A DNA stretch of 36,123 nt from CAJXZP01 sp049606935 (GTDB lineage: Bacteria > Bacteroidota > Bacteroidia > Flavobacteriales_G > Salibacteraceae). Both the position numbers and the translations under genes were made by a program. The DNA is taken from the NCBI GenBank assembly GCA_049606935.1, contig JBMYWA010000015.1:1-36123 (forward strand). The letters are read 5' to 3'. The notes below the pieces were generated by a model. The model was not told where the DNA came from, made no database searches, and saw only the letters and a list, made by a program, of their open reading frames with translations. Below are positions 24,985 through 32,834 of this stretch, piece by piece. Each line of letters opens with the position of its first letter. Positions within the stretch are counted from its first letter, which is position 1.

Positions 24985-25206
24985 ATGTCAAGCTTAATAA
25001 AAATTCATACCGATACGGAAATTACCATTTCTAGGATAAAATCCGAGTTATATATTAATGGTATATCTTCTTTAGTAAAAAATGGTTTTCAATCTGGTGC
25101 AATGGCTGGTTTTGGCGGAGGAATTCCAGAACTACGCGAACTTTATATTGATAGTGACGACTTAGAAAAAGCCTCCAAAATCATTAAACAGATTCTTGAC
25201 AATTAA
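24985..25206 (+). CDS. DUF2007 domain small protein
   Basis: The 73-residue product matches the pattern of the DUF2007 family (putative signal-transducing, PII-like fold): KIHTDTEITISRIKSELYINGI, then the glycine-rich GAMAGFGGGIPELRELYID and a closing acidic helix (DLEKASKIIKQIL). The role of the family is not known. No signal peptide is present. It is a single-gene unit between the tyrS terminator and the DUF5522-hutU pair. Confidence 0.85.
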   Translation: MSSLIKIHTDTEITISRIKSELYINGISSLVKNGFQSGAMAGFGGGIPELRELYIDSDDLEKASKIIKQILDN

Positions 25207-25264
25207 AGGAAAAACCCACTATAGTTTGTCTCCCTTCCACCCTTCATTTTCACTCCGATAGTAT

Positions 25265-25272
25265 TACCTTTG
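25265..25272 (+). promoter_or_regulatory. Promoter -7 element for DUF5522-hutU
   Basis: TACCTTTG fits TAnnTTTG and lies 22 bases before ATG 25295. It supports one transcript covering the small gene and hutU. Confidence 0.5.
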
Positions 25273-25294
25273 GCCGCCACAAAAGGGCGACAAA

Positions 25295-25450
25295 ATGTTT
25301 AACAATTCCAATTTAGAACCAGAAGACTTCTATTACTCTGAAGAAGGGTATAAGGTGTTTACGGAAGCCTATCATCTTAAAAGAGGATATTGCTGTAAAA
25401 ATGGATGTAAACATTGTCCTTATGGTTTCAATAAAAAGAGAAAAAGCTAA
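25295..25450 (+). CDS. DUF5522 small Cys-rich protein
   Basis: This short frame of 51 residues runs from ATG 25295 to TAA 25448-25450. It has the DUF5522 pattern: a Tyr- and Glu-rich front (DFYYSEEGYKVFTEAYHLKRG) and the cysteine block YCCKNGCKHCPYGF, with Cys33, 34, 38 and 41. It ends basic (KKRKS). The four Cys and one His could bind a metal ion. Two bases separate its stop from the hutU start, so the two are surely on one mRNA. The function of the family is unknown. A link with urocanate hydratase is suggested only by adjacency. Confidence 0.88.
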   Translation: MFNNSNLEPEDFYYSEEGYKVFTEAYHLKRGYCCKNGCKHCPYGFNKKRKS

Positions 25451-25452
25451 TT

Positions 25453-27447
25453 ATGAGTAATTTTAAAGACCTCATCAAAGCAGGTATTCCTTCAGAACTA
25501 CCTCCTTTAAAACCTTTAGATCCAAACGTAAGTCACGCGCCTAAGCGTAAAGACATTTTGAGCAAAGCAGAAAAAGAACTAGCGGTAAGAAATGCGCTAC
25601 GTTATTTTCCGGAAGAGCATCATGAGGTATTAGCCAAAGAATTTGCCGAAGAGTTAAAAGAATACGGTAGAATTTACATGTACCGTTTCCGTCCGGATTA
25701 CGAATTTTATGCACGTCCTATTTCTGAATATCCAGCAAAATGTGAGCAAGCTGCTTCTATTATGCTAATGATTCAAAACAACTTGGACAACCGAGTAGCC
25801 CAACACCCCCATGAACTAATTACTTATGGTGGAAACGGAGCGGTTTTTCAAAACTGGGCGCAGTATTTATTAACGATGCAGTACCTGAGTGAAATGACCG
25901 ATGAACAAACATTGGCCATGTATTCAGGGCACCCAATGGGATTATATCCATCGCATAAAAATGCACCGCGTGTGGTGGTGACCAACGGAATGGTTATTCC
26001 GAATTACTCTGCACAAGACGATTGGGAAAAATTTAACGCTTTAGGTGTATCTCAATACGGACAAATGACTGCTGGTTCATATATGTATATTGGTCCCCAA
26101 GGAATTGTACACGGAACCACCATTACCGTATTAAACGGTTGTAGAAAAATTGATTCAAATGGTACTGCGGGCAAACTATTTGTTACCTCTGGTTTAGGAG
26201 GAATGAGTGGTGCTCAACCTAAAGCAGGAAACATTGCTGGAGTGGTTTCAGTTACTGCCGAAGTAAATAAAGCAGCTACCTACAAACGTCACGAACAAGG
26301 ATGGGTAGACGAAGTTATTTCTGATTTAGATGAATTGGTTACGCGTGTTACTGCCGCTAAAGAAGCCAAAGAAACGGTATCTATTGCCTACGATGGAAAC
26401 ATTGTAGACGTTTGGGAAAAATTTGAAGAAGCAGGAGTTTACATTGACTTAGGATCTGACCAAACTTCATTACACAATCCATGGGCGGGTGGTTATTACC
26501 CAGCTGGATTAAGCTTTGACGAAGCCAATGAAATGATGGCTGAAAATCCAGAGTTATTTAAAGAAAAAGTACACGAATCTTTAAGACGTCAAGTAACGGC
26601 AATCAATAAACACACTGCGAAAGGAACTTATTTCTTTGATTATGGAAATGCTTTCTTATTAGAATCTTCTAGAGCGGGTGCAGAAGTAATGGCCGAAGAC
26701 GGTATCCGTTTTAAATATCCTTCTTACGTAGAAGATATCATGGGCCCAATGTGTTTTGATTATGGATTTGGTCCATTTAGATGGGTTTGTGCTTCTGGAA
26801 AACCAGAAGACCTAGAGGCTACCGATAACATTGCGCTAGAGGTAATGAACAAAATCAAGGCCAATTCTCCACAAGAGATTCAACAACAAATGCAAGACAA
26901 CATTACGTGGATTAAAGGAGCCAAAGCCAACAAATTGGTGGTAGGTTCTCAAGCACGTATTCTATATGCAGATGCCGAAGGAAGATCCAAGATTGCCGTA
27001 GCATTTAACGATGCCATTAAAGCAGGAAAAATTGGACCTGTTGTTTTAGGTAGAGATCACCATGATGTTTCGGGTACCGATTCTCCATTTAGAGAAACTT
27101 CAAATATTTATGATGGCTCTAGTTTCACCGCTGATATGGCAATTCAAAATGTAATTGGCGACTCTTTTAGAGGTGCTACTTGGGTATCTATCCACAACGG
27201 TGGTGGCGTTGGCTGGGGAGAAGTAATTAACGGTGGTTTCGGTATGTTACTGGATGGAACTCCAGAAGCCGAAGAACGTGCCAAGAACATGCTATTCTGG
27301 GATGTGAACAACGGAATTAGCAGACGTGCTTGGGCTCGAAATGAAGAAGCCAATTTTGCCATAAAACGTGAAATGGAACGAAATCCTAATCTCAAGGTCA
27401 CTCTACCAAACGGAGTTCAGGATAACCTGATATCTGATTTATTCTAA
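25453..27447 (+). CDS. hutU: Urocanate hydratase
   Basis: Urocanase turns urocanate into imidazolone propionate, the second step of histidine breakdown, using tightly bound NAD. The 664-residue product is longer than the roughly 560-residue Pseudomonas enzyme, mainly through an N-terminal part and a longer C-terminal half, as in other Bacteroidota forms. Typical segments are YGGNGAVFQNWAQY, SGHPMGLYPS, GLGGMSGAQPKAG (NAD site) and GPMCFDYGFGPFRW, where the Cys may correspond to the catalytic cysteine of the bacterial enzyme. No hutH or hutI is visible here. The arginase-fold protein at 4666-5829 is often labelled as a later hut step but lacks the metal ligands. Confidence 0.95.
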   Translation: MSNFKDLIKAGIPSELPPLKPLDPNVSHAPKRKDILSKAEKELAVRNALRYFPEEHHEVLAKEFAEELKEYGRIYMYRFRPDYEFYARPISEYPAKCEQAASIMLMIQNNLDNRVAQHPHELITYGGNGAVFQNWAQYLLTMQYLSEMTDEQTLAMYSGHPMGLYPSHKNAPRVVVTNGMVIPNYSAQDDWEKFNALGVSQYGQMTAGSYMYIGPQGIVHGTTITVLNGCRKIDSNGTAGKLFVTSGLGGMSGAQPKAGNIAGVVSVTAEVNKAATYKRHEQGWVDEVISDLDELVTRVTAAKEAKETVSIAYDGNIVDVWEKFEEAGVYIDLGSDQTSLHNPWAGGYYPAGLSFDEANEMMAENPELFKEKVHESLRRQVTAINKHTAKGTYFFDYGNAFLLESSRAGAEVMAEDGIRFKYPSYVEDIMGPMCFDYGFGPFRWVCASGKPEDLEATDNIALEVMNKIKANSPQEIQQQMQDNITWIKGAKANKLVVGSQARILYADAEGRSKIAVAFNDAIKAGKIGPVVLGRDHHDVSGTDSPFRETSNIYDGSSFTADMAIQNVIGDSFRGATWVSIHNGGGVGWGEVINGGFGMLLDGTPEAEERAKNMLFWDVNNGISRRAWARNEEANFAIKREMERNPNLKVTLPNGVQDNLISDLF

Positions 27448-27460
27448 AAACAAAACTTTT

Positions 27461-27489
27461 AAAATGGAAGGGTTCAGCCTTCCATTTTT
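27461..27489 (+). terminator. Intrinsic terminator after hutU
   Basis: AAAATGGAAGG (27461-27471) and CCTTCCATTTT (27478-27488) form a perfect 11-base stem with a 6-base loop and a T run. Confidence 0.88.
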
Positions 27490-27524
27490 CTTTTCATTCC
27501 CAAAAAAAAAAATAAACGCGTAAG

Positions 27525-28541
27525 ATGGAATTAGCTCAAATTAAAAAAGCACTAGTTACTGGAGCAGGTGGTTTTGTTGGCGGACAATTAGCATTGTTTT
27601 TAGCCAACAAGGGTATTGAAGTAAATGCCATGCACCGACCAGGCTCTAGCCTAAACTCTGATTTAGCTAAACATCCTAAAATTCATTCAGCTCCTGCCAA
27701 TTTACTAGATCTAGAATCTTTAGTGAAAGCAAGTGAAGGATGTAACCTTATTTTTCATTTGGCGGCATACGCGCAACCTTGGGCTAAAAATCCGCAAACG
27801 TATTACGATGTCAATGTAGGCGGAACCATTAATTTACTGGAAGCGGCTAAAGCCAACAAAGTTGAGCGTGTTGTGGTCACTGCAACTGCAGGTACTTTTG
27901 GACCTCAAGTAGATGATTCTTTGATCACTGAGGAAATAAAACAAGTATTGCCTCCATTTTCAGAATACGAACGCACAAAATTAATTGCCAACGAGAAAAT
28001 TCAAGAATACGTTAAAGACGGAATGGATATCGTTATTGTTAGTCCAACACGCGTATTTGGCCCGGGTGAATTAAGTGCGAGTAATGCGGTTACAAAACTC
28101 TTAGATCAATTTATTTACAAAGGGTTTAGATTTACTCCAGGCGATGGAAACACCACCGGAAACTATGCGTATGTGCAAGATATGATTAATGGACACTATT
28201 TAGCTGCATTGAAAGGTCGTACCGGAGAGAATTACATATTAGGCGGTGAAAACCTATCCTATAAAGAAATGCTAGTGGTGTTTGGCGAGGTGAATAACAT
28301 ACAACGTGGTTCTATAGGAGTACCTCTACCAATCATGCTTGGTGCGTCTAAAGTGATGCAGTTTTTAGGTGATAAATTTGGTATAACCCCAGCAGTTACT
28401 CCTCCTTTTATTCGCAAGTACACGCACAATTGGGCTACCGATATCAGTAAAGCTAAAACAGAATTGGGCTATACCGTAACTCCATTTAAAACGGCAGTGA
28501 AAGAAACTTCAGATTGGATTAAAAGTAATAAAAAGGCTTAA
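27525..28541 (+). CDS. NAD-dependent epimerase/dehydratase (extended SDR)
   Basis: The 338-residue product is an extended short-chain dehydrogenase. The Rossmann motif is VTGAGGFVGG (12-21), the adenine-side segment is IFHLAAYAQPW, and the active-site helix holds SEYERTK (YxxxK). GDGNTTGNYAYVQDMINGHYLA is the usual nucleotide-sugar or sterol-type NAD(H) segment. Substrate cannot be told: relatives act on nucleotide sugars, dihydroflavonols or sterols. It follows the hutU terminator by about 35 bases, so it may have its own promoter, though I see no clear one. A long hairpin lies after the stop. Confidence 0.9.
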   Translation: MELAQIKKALVTGAGGFVGGQLALFLANKGIEVNAMHRPGSSLNSDLAKHPKIHSAPANLLDLESLVKASEGCNLIFHLAAYAQPWAKNPQTYYDVNVGGTINLLEAAKANKVERVVVTATAGTFGPQVDDSLITEEIKQVLPPFSEYERTKLIANEKIQEYVKDGMDIVIVSPTRVFGPGELSASNAVTKLLDQFIYKGFRFTPGDGNTTGNYAYVQDMINGHYLAALKGRTGENYILGGENLSYKEMLVVFGEVNNIQRGSIGVPLPIMLGASKVMQFLGDKFGITPAVTPPFIRKYTHNWATDISKAKTELGYTVTPFKTAVKETSDWIKSNKKA

Positions 28542-28547
28542 AAAACA

Positions 28548-28597
28548 AATCTCCACCAAACAGAACACTGTGGGAGTGAACTATTTTGGCGGAGATT
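28548..28597. repeat. Long hairpin with nested stem between convergent genes
   Basis: AATCTCCACCAAA (28548-28560) and TTTGGCGGAGATT (28585-28597) pair over 13 positions with one mismatch. Within the 24-base loop CACT (28566-28569) and AGTG (28575-28578) can pair. There is no long T run after it, so it may be a terminator for both convergent genes or another structured element. Confidence 0.6.
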
Positions 28598-28683
28598 CCA
28601 CACAAATATTTTTCCTATCAAAAGGTTGTCAAAAATAACCTAACCAGTAGAATCATACAAATATTTAACTAGTTAACTTACAA

Positions 28684-29511
28684 TTACTTATATCCAACCA
28701 CATAAGACCTTCTAATAGAGTCTTTTTGGCTAGGATTCCAATCGTATTTATAGTCATATAAACTTCCTTCCCATTCTCCATAAAGTACATTGGGAAGAAC
28801 CACAAATCGGTTCCCAAACTCAGCACTTAAACTGTCTACTAAATCATTTCTAACTTGATTTGATTCTTTATCAAAAATCTCCATAAAGTCTGCTAAATTA
28901 TCACCAAATAACATAACGATTTCATTTTCTTCAGATACTAAGCTTCTTCGTGCCATTTTACTACCTTCCTCCTCACGAAGCAAAAAATTTGATGAATCCA
29001 CATTATTTACTCCAAGGCTAATTACATTATTCATTGTTGAACTTAACTCATTACTTCTTCTATTGGAAATAAACATCACCTTTACTCCCAACTCTTGAGC
29101 AGATTTAATAAACTCTATCGCCCCTGGAACCGCACCAGCCTTACTTAAGTCTGACCATTCTTTCCATGAATCATTGGTATACCCCTCATTATCCAATAAT
29201 AGTTGGGCATTGTAAAAACTGTTATCTACCACGGTCTCGTCCAAATCCATTACAATAGCAGGTGGTTTTTCATATGGGTAAGCATGATCTTTTAACTTAT
29301 TTTCTAATACCAGCTTTGAAAAATTATAAGTTTGGTAACACAAAGCTTTGTACTCAGCCGCTGTTTGATGAAACAACACCGAATTCATGGTATGTTCTTG
29401 GCTATTTATAGTGTTTCCCGTTTCAACATTTGCTACCTCTTCCGTTTTATCTGGTTCTGTACAAGAAGTAATTGTTATAAAAACTGCCACTAAATATATA
29501 ATCTTCTTCAT
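28684..29511 (-). CDS. 5'-nucleotidase, lipoprotein e(P4) family (class C acid phosphatase)
   Basis: e(P4) proteins are outer-membrane HAD-fold phosphatases that act on nucleotides such as NMN. The 275-residue product begins MKKIIYLVAVFITITSC with lipobox Cys17. The HAD motifs are VMDLDETVVDNS (Asp89, Asp91), ISNRRS (about 149-154), and FGDNLADF (Asp204, Asp208). These give the class C DxDxT and GDxxxD pattern. In Haemophilus the family serves NAD precursor use. The gene is monocistronic or trails the GNAT-like paralogue, which ends 13 bases upstream of its start on the same strand. Confidence 0.93.
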   Translation of the reverse strand: MKKIIYLVAVFITITSCTEPDKTEEVANVETGNTINSQEHTMNSVLFHQTAAEYKALCYQTYNFSKLVLENKLKDHAYPYEKPPAIVMDLDETVVDNSFYNAQLLLDNEGYTNDSWKEWSDLSKAGAVPGAIEFIKSAQELGVKVMFISNRRSNELSSTMNNVISLGVNNVDSSNFLLREEEGSKMARRSLVSEENEIVMLFGDNLADFMEIFDKESNQVRNDLVDSLSAEFGNRFVVLPNVLYGEWEGSLYDYKYDWNPSQKDSIRRSYVVGYK

Positions 29512-29524
29512 AATATTTTTAAAA

Positions 29525-30637
29525 TTAAGTCATGTCCATTGCACATGTAAATACCGGTTTTTGCATTAATTGTGATACTTGTTCATCTGAAATATTCCCC
29601 AGGGTCATCATGGTTCTACCTGTTGGTACTTTTGAAAAGGTGCTTAAAAATCCTTTATCCATTTTATTCACTACCGGATGTAACGGACTTTTTACATCTT
29701 GCCAAAGTAATGCAAAAGTGGCTTTAAATTCTTGCAGTAGGGTAATAAACATTCGTTCTAATTTATCTTCATGACCAGGTTTTACATAAATATAATCGTA
29801 GGTAATAAATTCAAATTTCTTTGGGTTCACATAGTTTTTTAATCCCGGTAAATAGGGTAATATTCTTAACATAAAAAGCCCGGTTAAACCACTCATTTTT
29901 CTTAGCTCCCATTCACATTTGTTGACCTGAACTCCTGCAACCATTTCTCCATTCTCTTTCCAAACAAAATAATTATCATTTATAAAAAGATATTGTTTGG
30001 TATAGATTGAATAATTGGAATAATAATCGTCCAATACATTTTCAATTAAAGGATAATCTTCTTTTTTTAGTCTTTCTACCTCCTTATGTTTTTGGGGATG
30101 AAGACGGGTAAATGCGAAGGTATCAAATTCACCAACCGGACTAAGTCCCAATATTTGACTGAGTTCCGTAGAGCGGTAATTTTCTGCATCAAAATAGGCG
30201 TAAAAAAACGAAGGTAAACTAGTGTCCTCTCCAAAACCTAATCCATGAGTTGCCGGTGAAGCCGTAAAGTATTTTTGCAGTAATTTTTTTATTAACCCCG
30301 GGTTACCATGTTTAATCCTCTTATCCGAAGAAGCTTGCAAATGGGTGTTGAACATAAAATAACGCACATAATAGGCATTTACTTTCCCAAAAGCTGTGTC
30401 AATTGATCGGAGAGCTGTAGTTACGGTAGCTTTAATCTTACCCGACTGTTTTAAATACATAAAGTATTTGCCCTGTGTTTGATGCATTCTTTCGGCTACA
30501 TTTTTATGATGGTATTGCGCCCCGTGAGAACCCACTACCATTTCACTTAACATATCCATTGCCTCAGGATCAATTGTGGTAGTTACTCCTAATTGGAAAC
30601 TTCCTCTCTCAAAAATTACAACCTTTTCTGAATTCAT
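29525..30637 (-). CDS. Double GNAT-like protein, paralogue A
   Basis: I do not recognise a named family. ATG 30637 (MNSEKVVIFERGSFQLG) gives 370 residues; an upstream GTG at 30643 adds two. Two halves look like N-acyltransferase (GNAT) folds. The first has YFMYLKQSGKIKATVTTALR, YYVRYFMFN, then LPSFFYAYFDAENYRSTELS. The second has YFVWKENGEMVAGVQVNKCEW and ends FTCAMDMT. No signal peptide is present. It is closely similar over its length to the next gene (30780-31904): both share FGxGxxxxLPSF, NCxxPxxF-like spacing, VNKCEWE/PNKCEWE, DVKSP and the Met-Asp tail. This is a clear tandem duplication. A promoter-like element lies at 30673-30680. Substrate unknown. Confidence 0.6.
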   Translation of the reverse strand: MNSEKVVIFERGSFQLGVTTTIDPEAMDMLSEMVVGSHGAQYHHKNVAERMHQTQGKYFMYLKQSGKIKATVTTALRSIDTAFGKVNAYYVRYFMFNTHLQASSDKRIKHGNPGLIKKLLQKYFTASPATHGLGFGEDTSLPSFFYAYFDAENYRSTELSQILGLSPVGEFDTFAFTRLHPQKHKEVERLKKEDYPLIENVLDDYYSNYSIYTKQYLFINDNYFVWKENGEMVAGVQVNKCEWELRKMSGLTGLFMLRILPYLPGLKNYVNPKKFEFITYDYIYVKPGHEDKLERMFITLLQEFKATFALLWQDVKSPLHPVVNKMDKGFLSTFSKVPTGRTMMTLGNISDEQVSQLMQKPVFTCAMDMT

Positions 30638-30672
30638 AATCACAGTACTTTCTGCAACAACAAAATTTTTTT

Positions 30673-30680
30673 CAAAAATA
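30673..30680 (-). promoter_or_regulatory. Promoter -7 element for paralogue A
   Basis: On the minus strand TATTTTTG (30680-30673) matches TAnnTTTG, 35 bases before ATG 30637. The region is very A/T rich, so a chance match is possible. Confidence 0.35.
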
Positions 30681-30779
30681 TATCCTTTTTAAAATTGGGC
30701 TTTCAGTTCTGATTTCTTTTTTGCTTAATTCAGCAACCATAAAAATGGTAAAGAAAAATAAAATTGGAATCGCGATGAA

Positions 30780-31904
30780 TTAAGACATATCTACCCCACA
30801 GGTAAAGAAGGGTTTGCTGGTTATTTGATTGATTTGATCTTCTGAAATTTTATTAGTAGTCATCATAATTTTTCCATTAGGCACTTTAGAAAAATTACTA
30901 AGCATTCCGAAATCAAATGACTCTAACATTGGCATAAATGGGCTTTTTACATCTTGGAAGATTAAAGCAAATTTCACATCAAACTCTAATAACATTCCTT
31001 CAATTAAAAGCTCAAACTCTTTTTCAAAACCAGGCTTTATGTAAAAATAGTCGAGAGTTAAGAACTCGAATTTTTTAGGATCAAATACTTCTTTTGATTT
31101 CGGAATCAAAGGCAAAACACCCAACATCATTTTCCCGCTAATTCCACCCATGTGTTTCACTTCCCATTCACATTTATTAGGTTGCACACCAGCAATAATT
31201 TCTCCGTCAATTTTCCAAACAAAATAATTGCCTTTTGCAAAAAGGAATTGCTCGGTATATACCGAGAAGTCTTTGTATTGCTTACCTATGAATTCTCGCA
31301 TTTTAGGGTATTCTTCTTTTTTCAATTTGTGAATATGAGAAGATCCCTTTGGGTTTAAACGGGTAAAAGTCATATTCTTAAACTCTCCAACTGGATTCAT
31401 TCCCAACAATTCACTTAAATCAGTAGAACGAAAATTTTGCACATCAAAAAAAGCATAATGAAAGGAGGGTAAATCTTTACGCTCCCCGTATCCAATTCCA
31501 AAATCTATAGGTGCTTTAGATAAAAACTTTTTGGTCAACCCTTTGATTATTCCATCCGGTTTTCCATGCTTTATTTTTTTTTGTTTAGTAGCTTGAAACA
31601 TTTCATCCATAGCTAAATACCTAATATAATAGGAATTCGCCTCACCAAAATCTTCGGTTATAGATCTTTGCGCAGAAACAAAGGTGCCCTTGATAGAGCC
31701 GTTCTTTCGCAAATACATGAAATATTTATTTGGTAGTTGATTAATTCGTTCCGCAATATTTTTATGTAAATATCTTGCCCCATTTGACCCTACAACCATG
31801 GTGTTCAATAGTTCTAAAATTTCATCATTCAAATCAAGAGTAACACCTGCTTCAATACTTCCTCTTTGAAACATAATTACCTTATTCTCTTTTTTTGAAT
31901 CCAT
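30780..31904 (-). CDS. Double GNAT-like protein, paralogue B
   Basis: I choose ATG 31904 (MDSKKENKVIMFQRG) because it aligns with the start of paralogue A and lies after a promoter; an earlier ATG at 31934 would add ten residues but lies on the promoter. The 374-residue product parallels paralogue A from end to end: YFMYLRKNGSIKGTFVSAQR, YYIRYLAMDEMFQ, LPSFHYAFFDVQNFRSTDLS, PVGEFKNMTFTRLNP, YFVWKIDGEIIAGVQPNKCEWE and the Cys-Gly-Val-Asp-Met-Ser tail. The GNAT assignment is by pattern only. The 142-base gap between the two holds a second promoter, so both copies may be expressed separately. Confidence 0.6.
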   Translation of the reverse strand: MDSKKENKVIMFQRGSIEAGVTLDLNDEILELLNTMVVGSNGARYLHKNIAERINQLPNKYFMYLRKNGSIKGTFVSAQRSITEDFGEANSYYIRYLAMDEMFQATKQKKIKHGKPDGIIKGLTKKFLSKAPIDFGIGYGERKDLPSFHYAFFDVQNFRSTDLSELLGMNPVGEFKNMTFTRLNPKGSSHIHKLKKEEYPKMREFIGKQYKDFSVYTEQFLFAKGNYFVWKIDGEIIAGVQPNKCEWEVKHMGGISGKMMLGVLPLIPKSKEVFDPKKFEFLTLDYFYIKPGFEKEFELLIEGMLLEFDVKFALIFQDVKSPFMPMLESFDFGMLSNFSKVPNGKIMMTTNKISEDQINQITSKPFFTCGVDMS

Positions 31905-31931
31905 AAAAATTGCAATGCGCTTTAGTGTCTT

Positions 31932-31959
31932 CAAATTTAATTGGAAATAAGCATTGCAA
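31932..31959 (-). promoter_or_regulatory. Promoter of paralogue B
   Basis: On the minus strand TTG (31959-31957) and TAAATTTG (31939-31932) lie 17 bases apart, matching the -33 and -7 elements. The start codon at 31904 is 27 bases downstream. Confidence 0.5.
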
Positions 31960-32007
31960 CTTTATTATATCAACTATTTTTACATTTTAGATTTAGCAAG
32001 GCTATAA

Positions 32008-32832
32008 ATGGCAATAAATAGCGATTTTTATACAGAGAATACCTCTAAATTATCGAAAGAATATAGTCTTTCACAGCCTTACCCACATATCGCTATTGAT
32101 CGTTTTCTAGACGAATCGAGTTTAGCCAAAATTATCACCAGTTTTCCGGAGGTAGATGATCAGTTTTGGACTAATTACATCCACTATAATGAAAACAAAC
32201 ATGGCTTAACTAAATGGGAACATATTCCTGTTCCTATCCAAAATTTAATTACAGAATTAAAGTCACCTAAGTTTATTTCTTGGCTGGAAGAAGTCACCCA
32301 AATAAATTCGCTTTTTGCTGACCCCGATTTAGAAGGAAGCGGGCTGCATCAAACAAAAAATGGGGGGTTTCTAAATATTCATGCCGACTTTACGGTTCAT
32401 CCTAAAAACAAGAATTGGCAAAGGCGGGTGAATGTATTGGTTTACTTAAACGAAAATTGGAAATCTACCTATGGAGGAAGTTTAGAGCTTTGGAATAAAG
32501 AAATGTCGACTTGCGAAAAATCAATTGAACCAATTGCCAACCGTGTGGTCATTTTTTCAACAGGGAAGCATACCTACCATGGCTATGCTAAACCCTTAAC
32601 TTGTCCTGAAAATGTTTCCAGAAAATCTATTGCCCTGTATTACTATACCAAGGAAAGTTCCCCTCAAAAATTTAGCACCATTTACAAACCCCGTCCAGTT
32701 GATGGATCCAAAAAATGGCTAATTTGGGGCGATACTTTTCTTATTTCCATATATTCTAAACTTAAAGGTGTTTTTGGGCTAAATGATGATTTGGTTAGCT
32801 CAATTCTTAAGAAATTCAACAATAAAAAATAA
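32008..32832 (+). CDS. 2-oxoglutarate/Fe(II)-dependent oxygenase (prolyl hydroxylase-like)
   Basis: The 274-residue product has the double-stranded beta-helix signature of the 2OG-FeII oxygenases. The iron ligands are His125 and Asp127 (LNIHADF) and a distal His in KHTYHGYAKPL (His191 most likely). Arg205 in SRKSIALYYYT should bind 2-oxoglutarate. RRVNVLVYLNENW and YGGSLELWN are typical of the P4H-like branch. The front (YPHIAIDRFLDESSLAKIITSFP) fits too. Substrate is unknown: relatives hydroxylate proteins, sugars or lipids. It is followed by an ArnT-like glycosyltransferase two bases on, pointing to an envelope substrate. It diverges from paralogue B with about 100 bases between the starts. 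Confidence 0.88.
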   Translation: MAINSDFYTENTSKLSKEYSLSQPYPHIAIDRFLDESSLAKIITSFPEVDDQFWTNYIHYNENKHGLTKWEHIPVPIQNLITELKSPKFISWLEEVTQINSLFADPDLEGSGLHQTKNGGFLNIHADFTVHPKNKNWQRRVNVLVYLNENWKSTYGGSLELWNKEMSTCEKSIEPIANRVVIFSTGKHTYHGYAKPLTCPENVSRKSIALYYYTKESSPQKFSTIYKPRPVDGSKKWLIWGDTFLISIYSKLKGVFGLNDDLVSSILKKFNNKK

Positions 32833-32834
32833 TC

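Noticed and set aside
30737..30760. Short inverted repeat ACCAT-N4-ATGGT between the two GNAT-like genes
   Set aside because: Five-base arms in A/T-rich DNA are expected by chance, and no T run follows.
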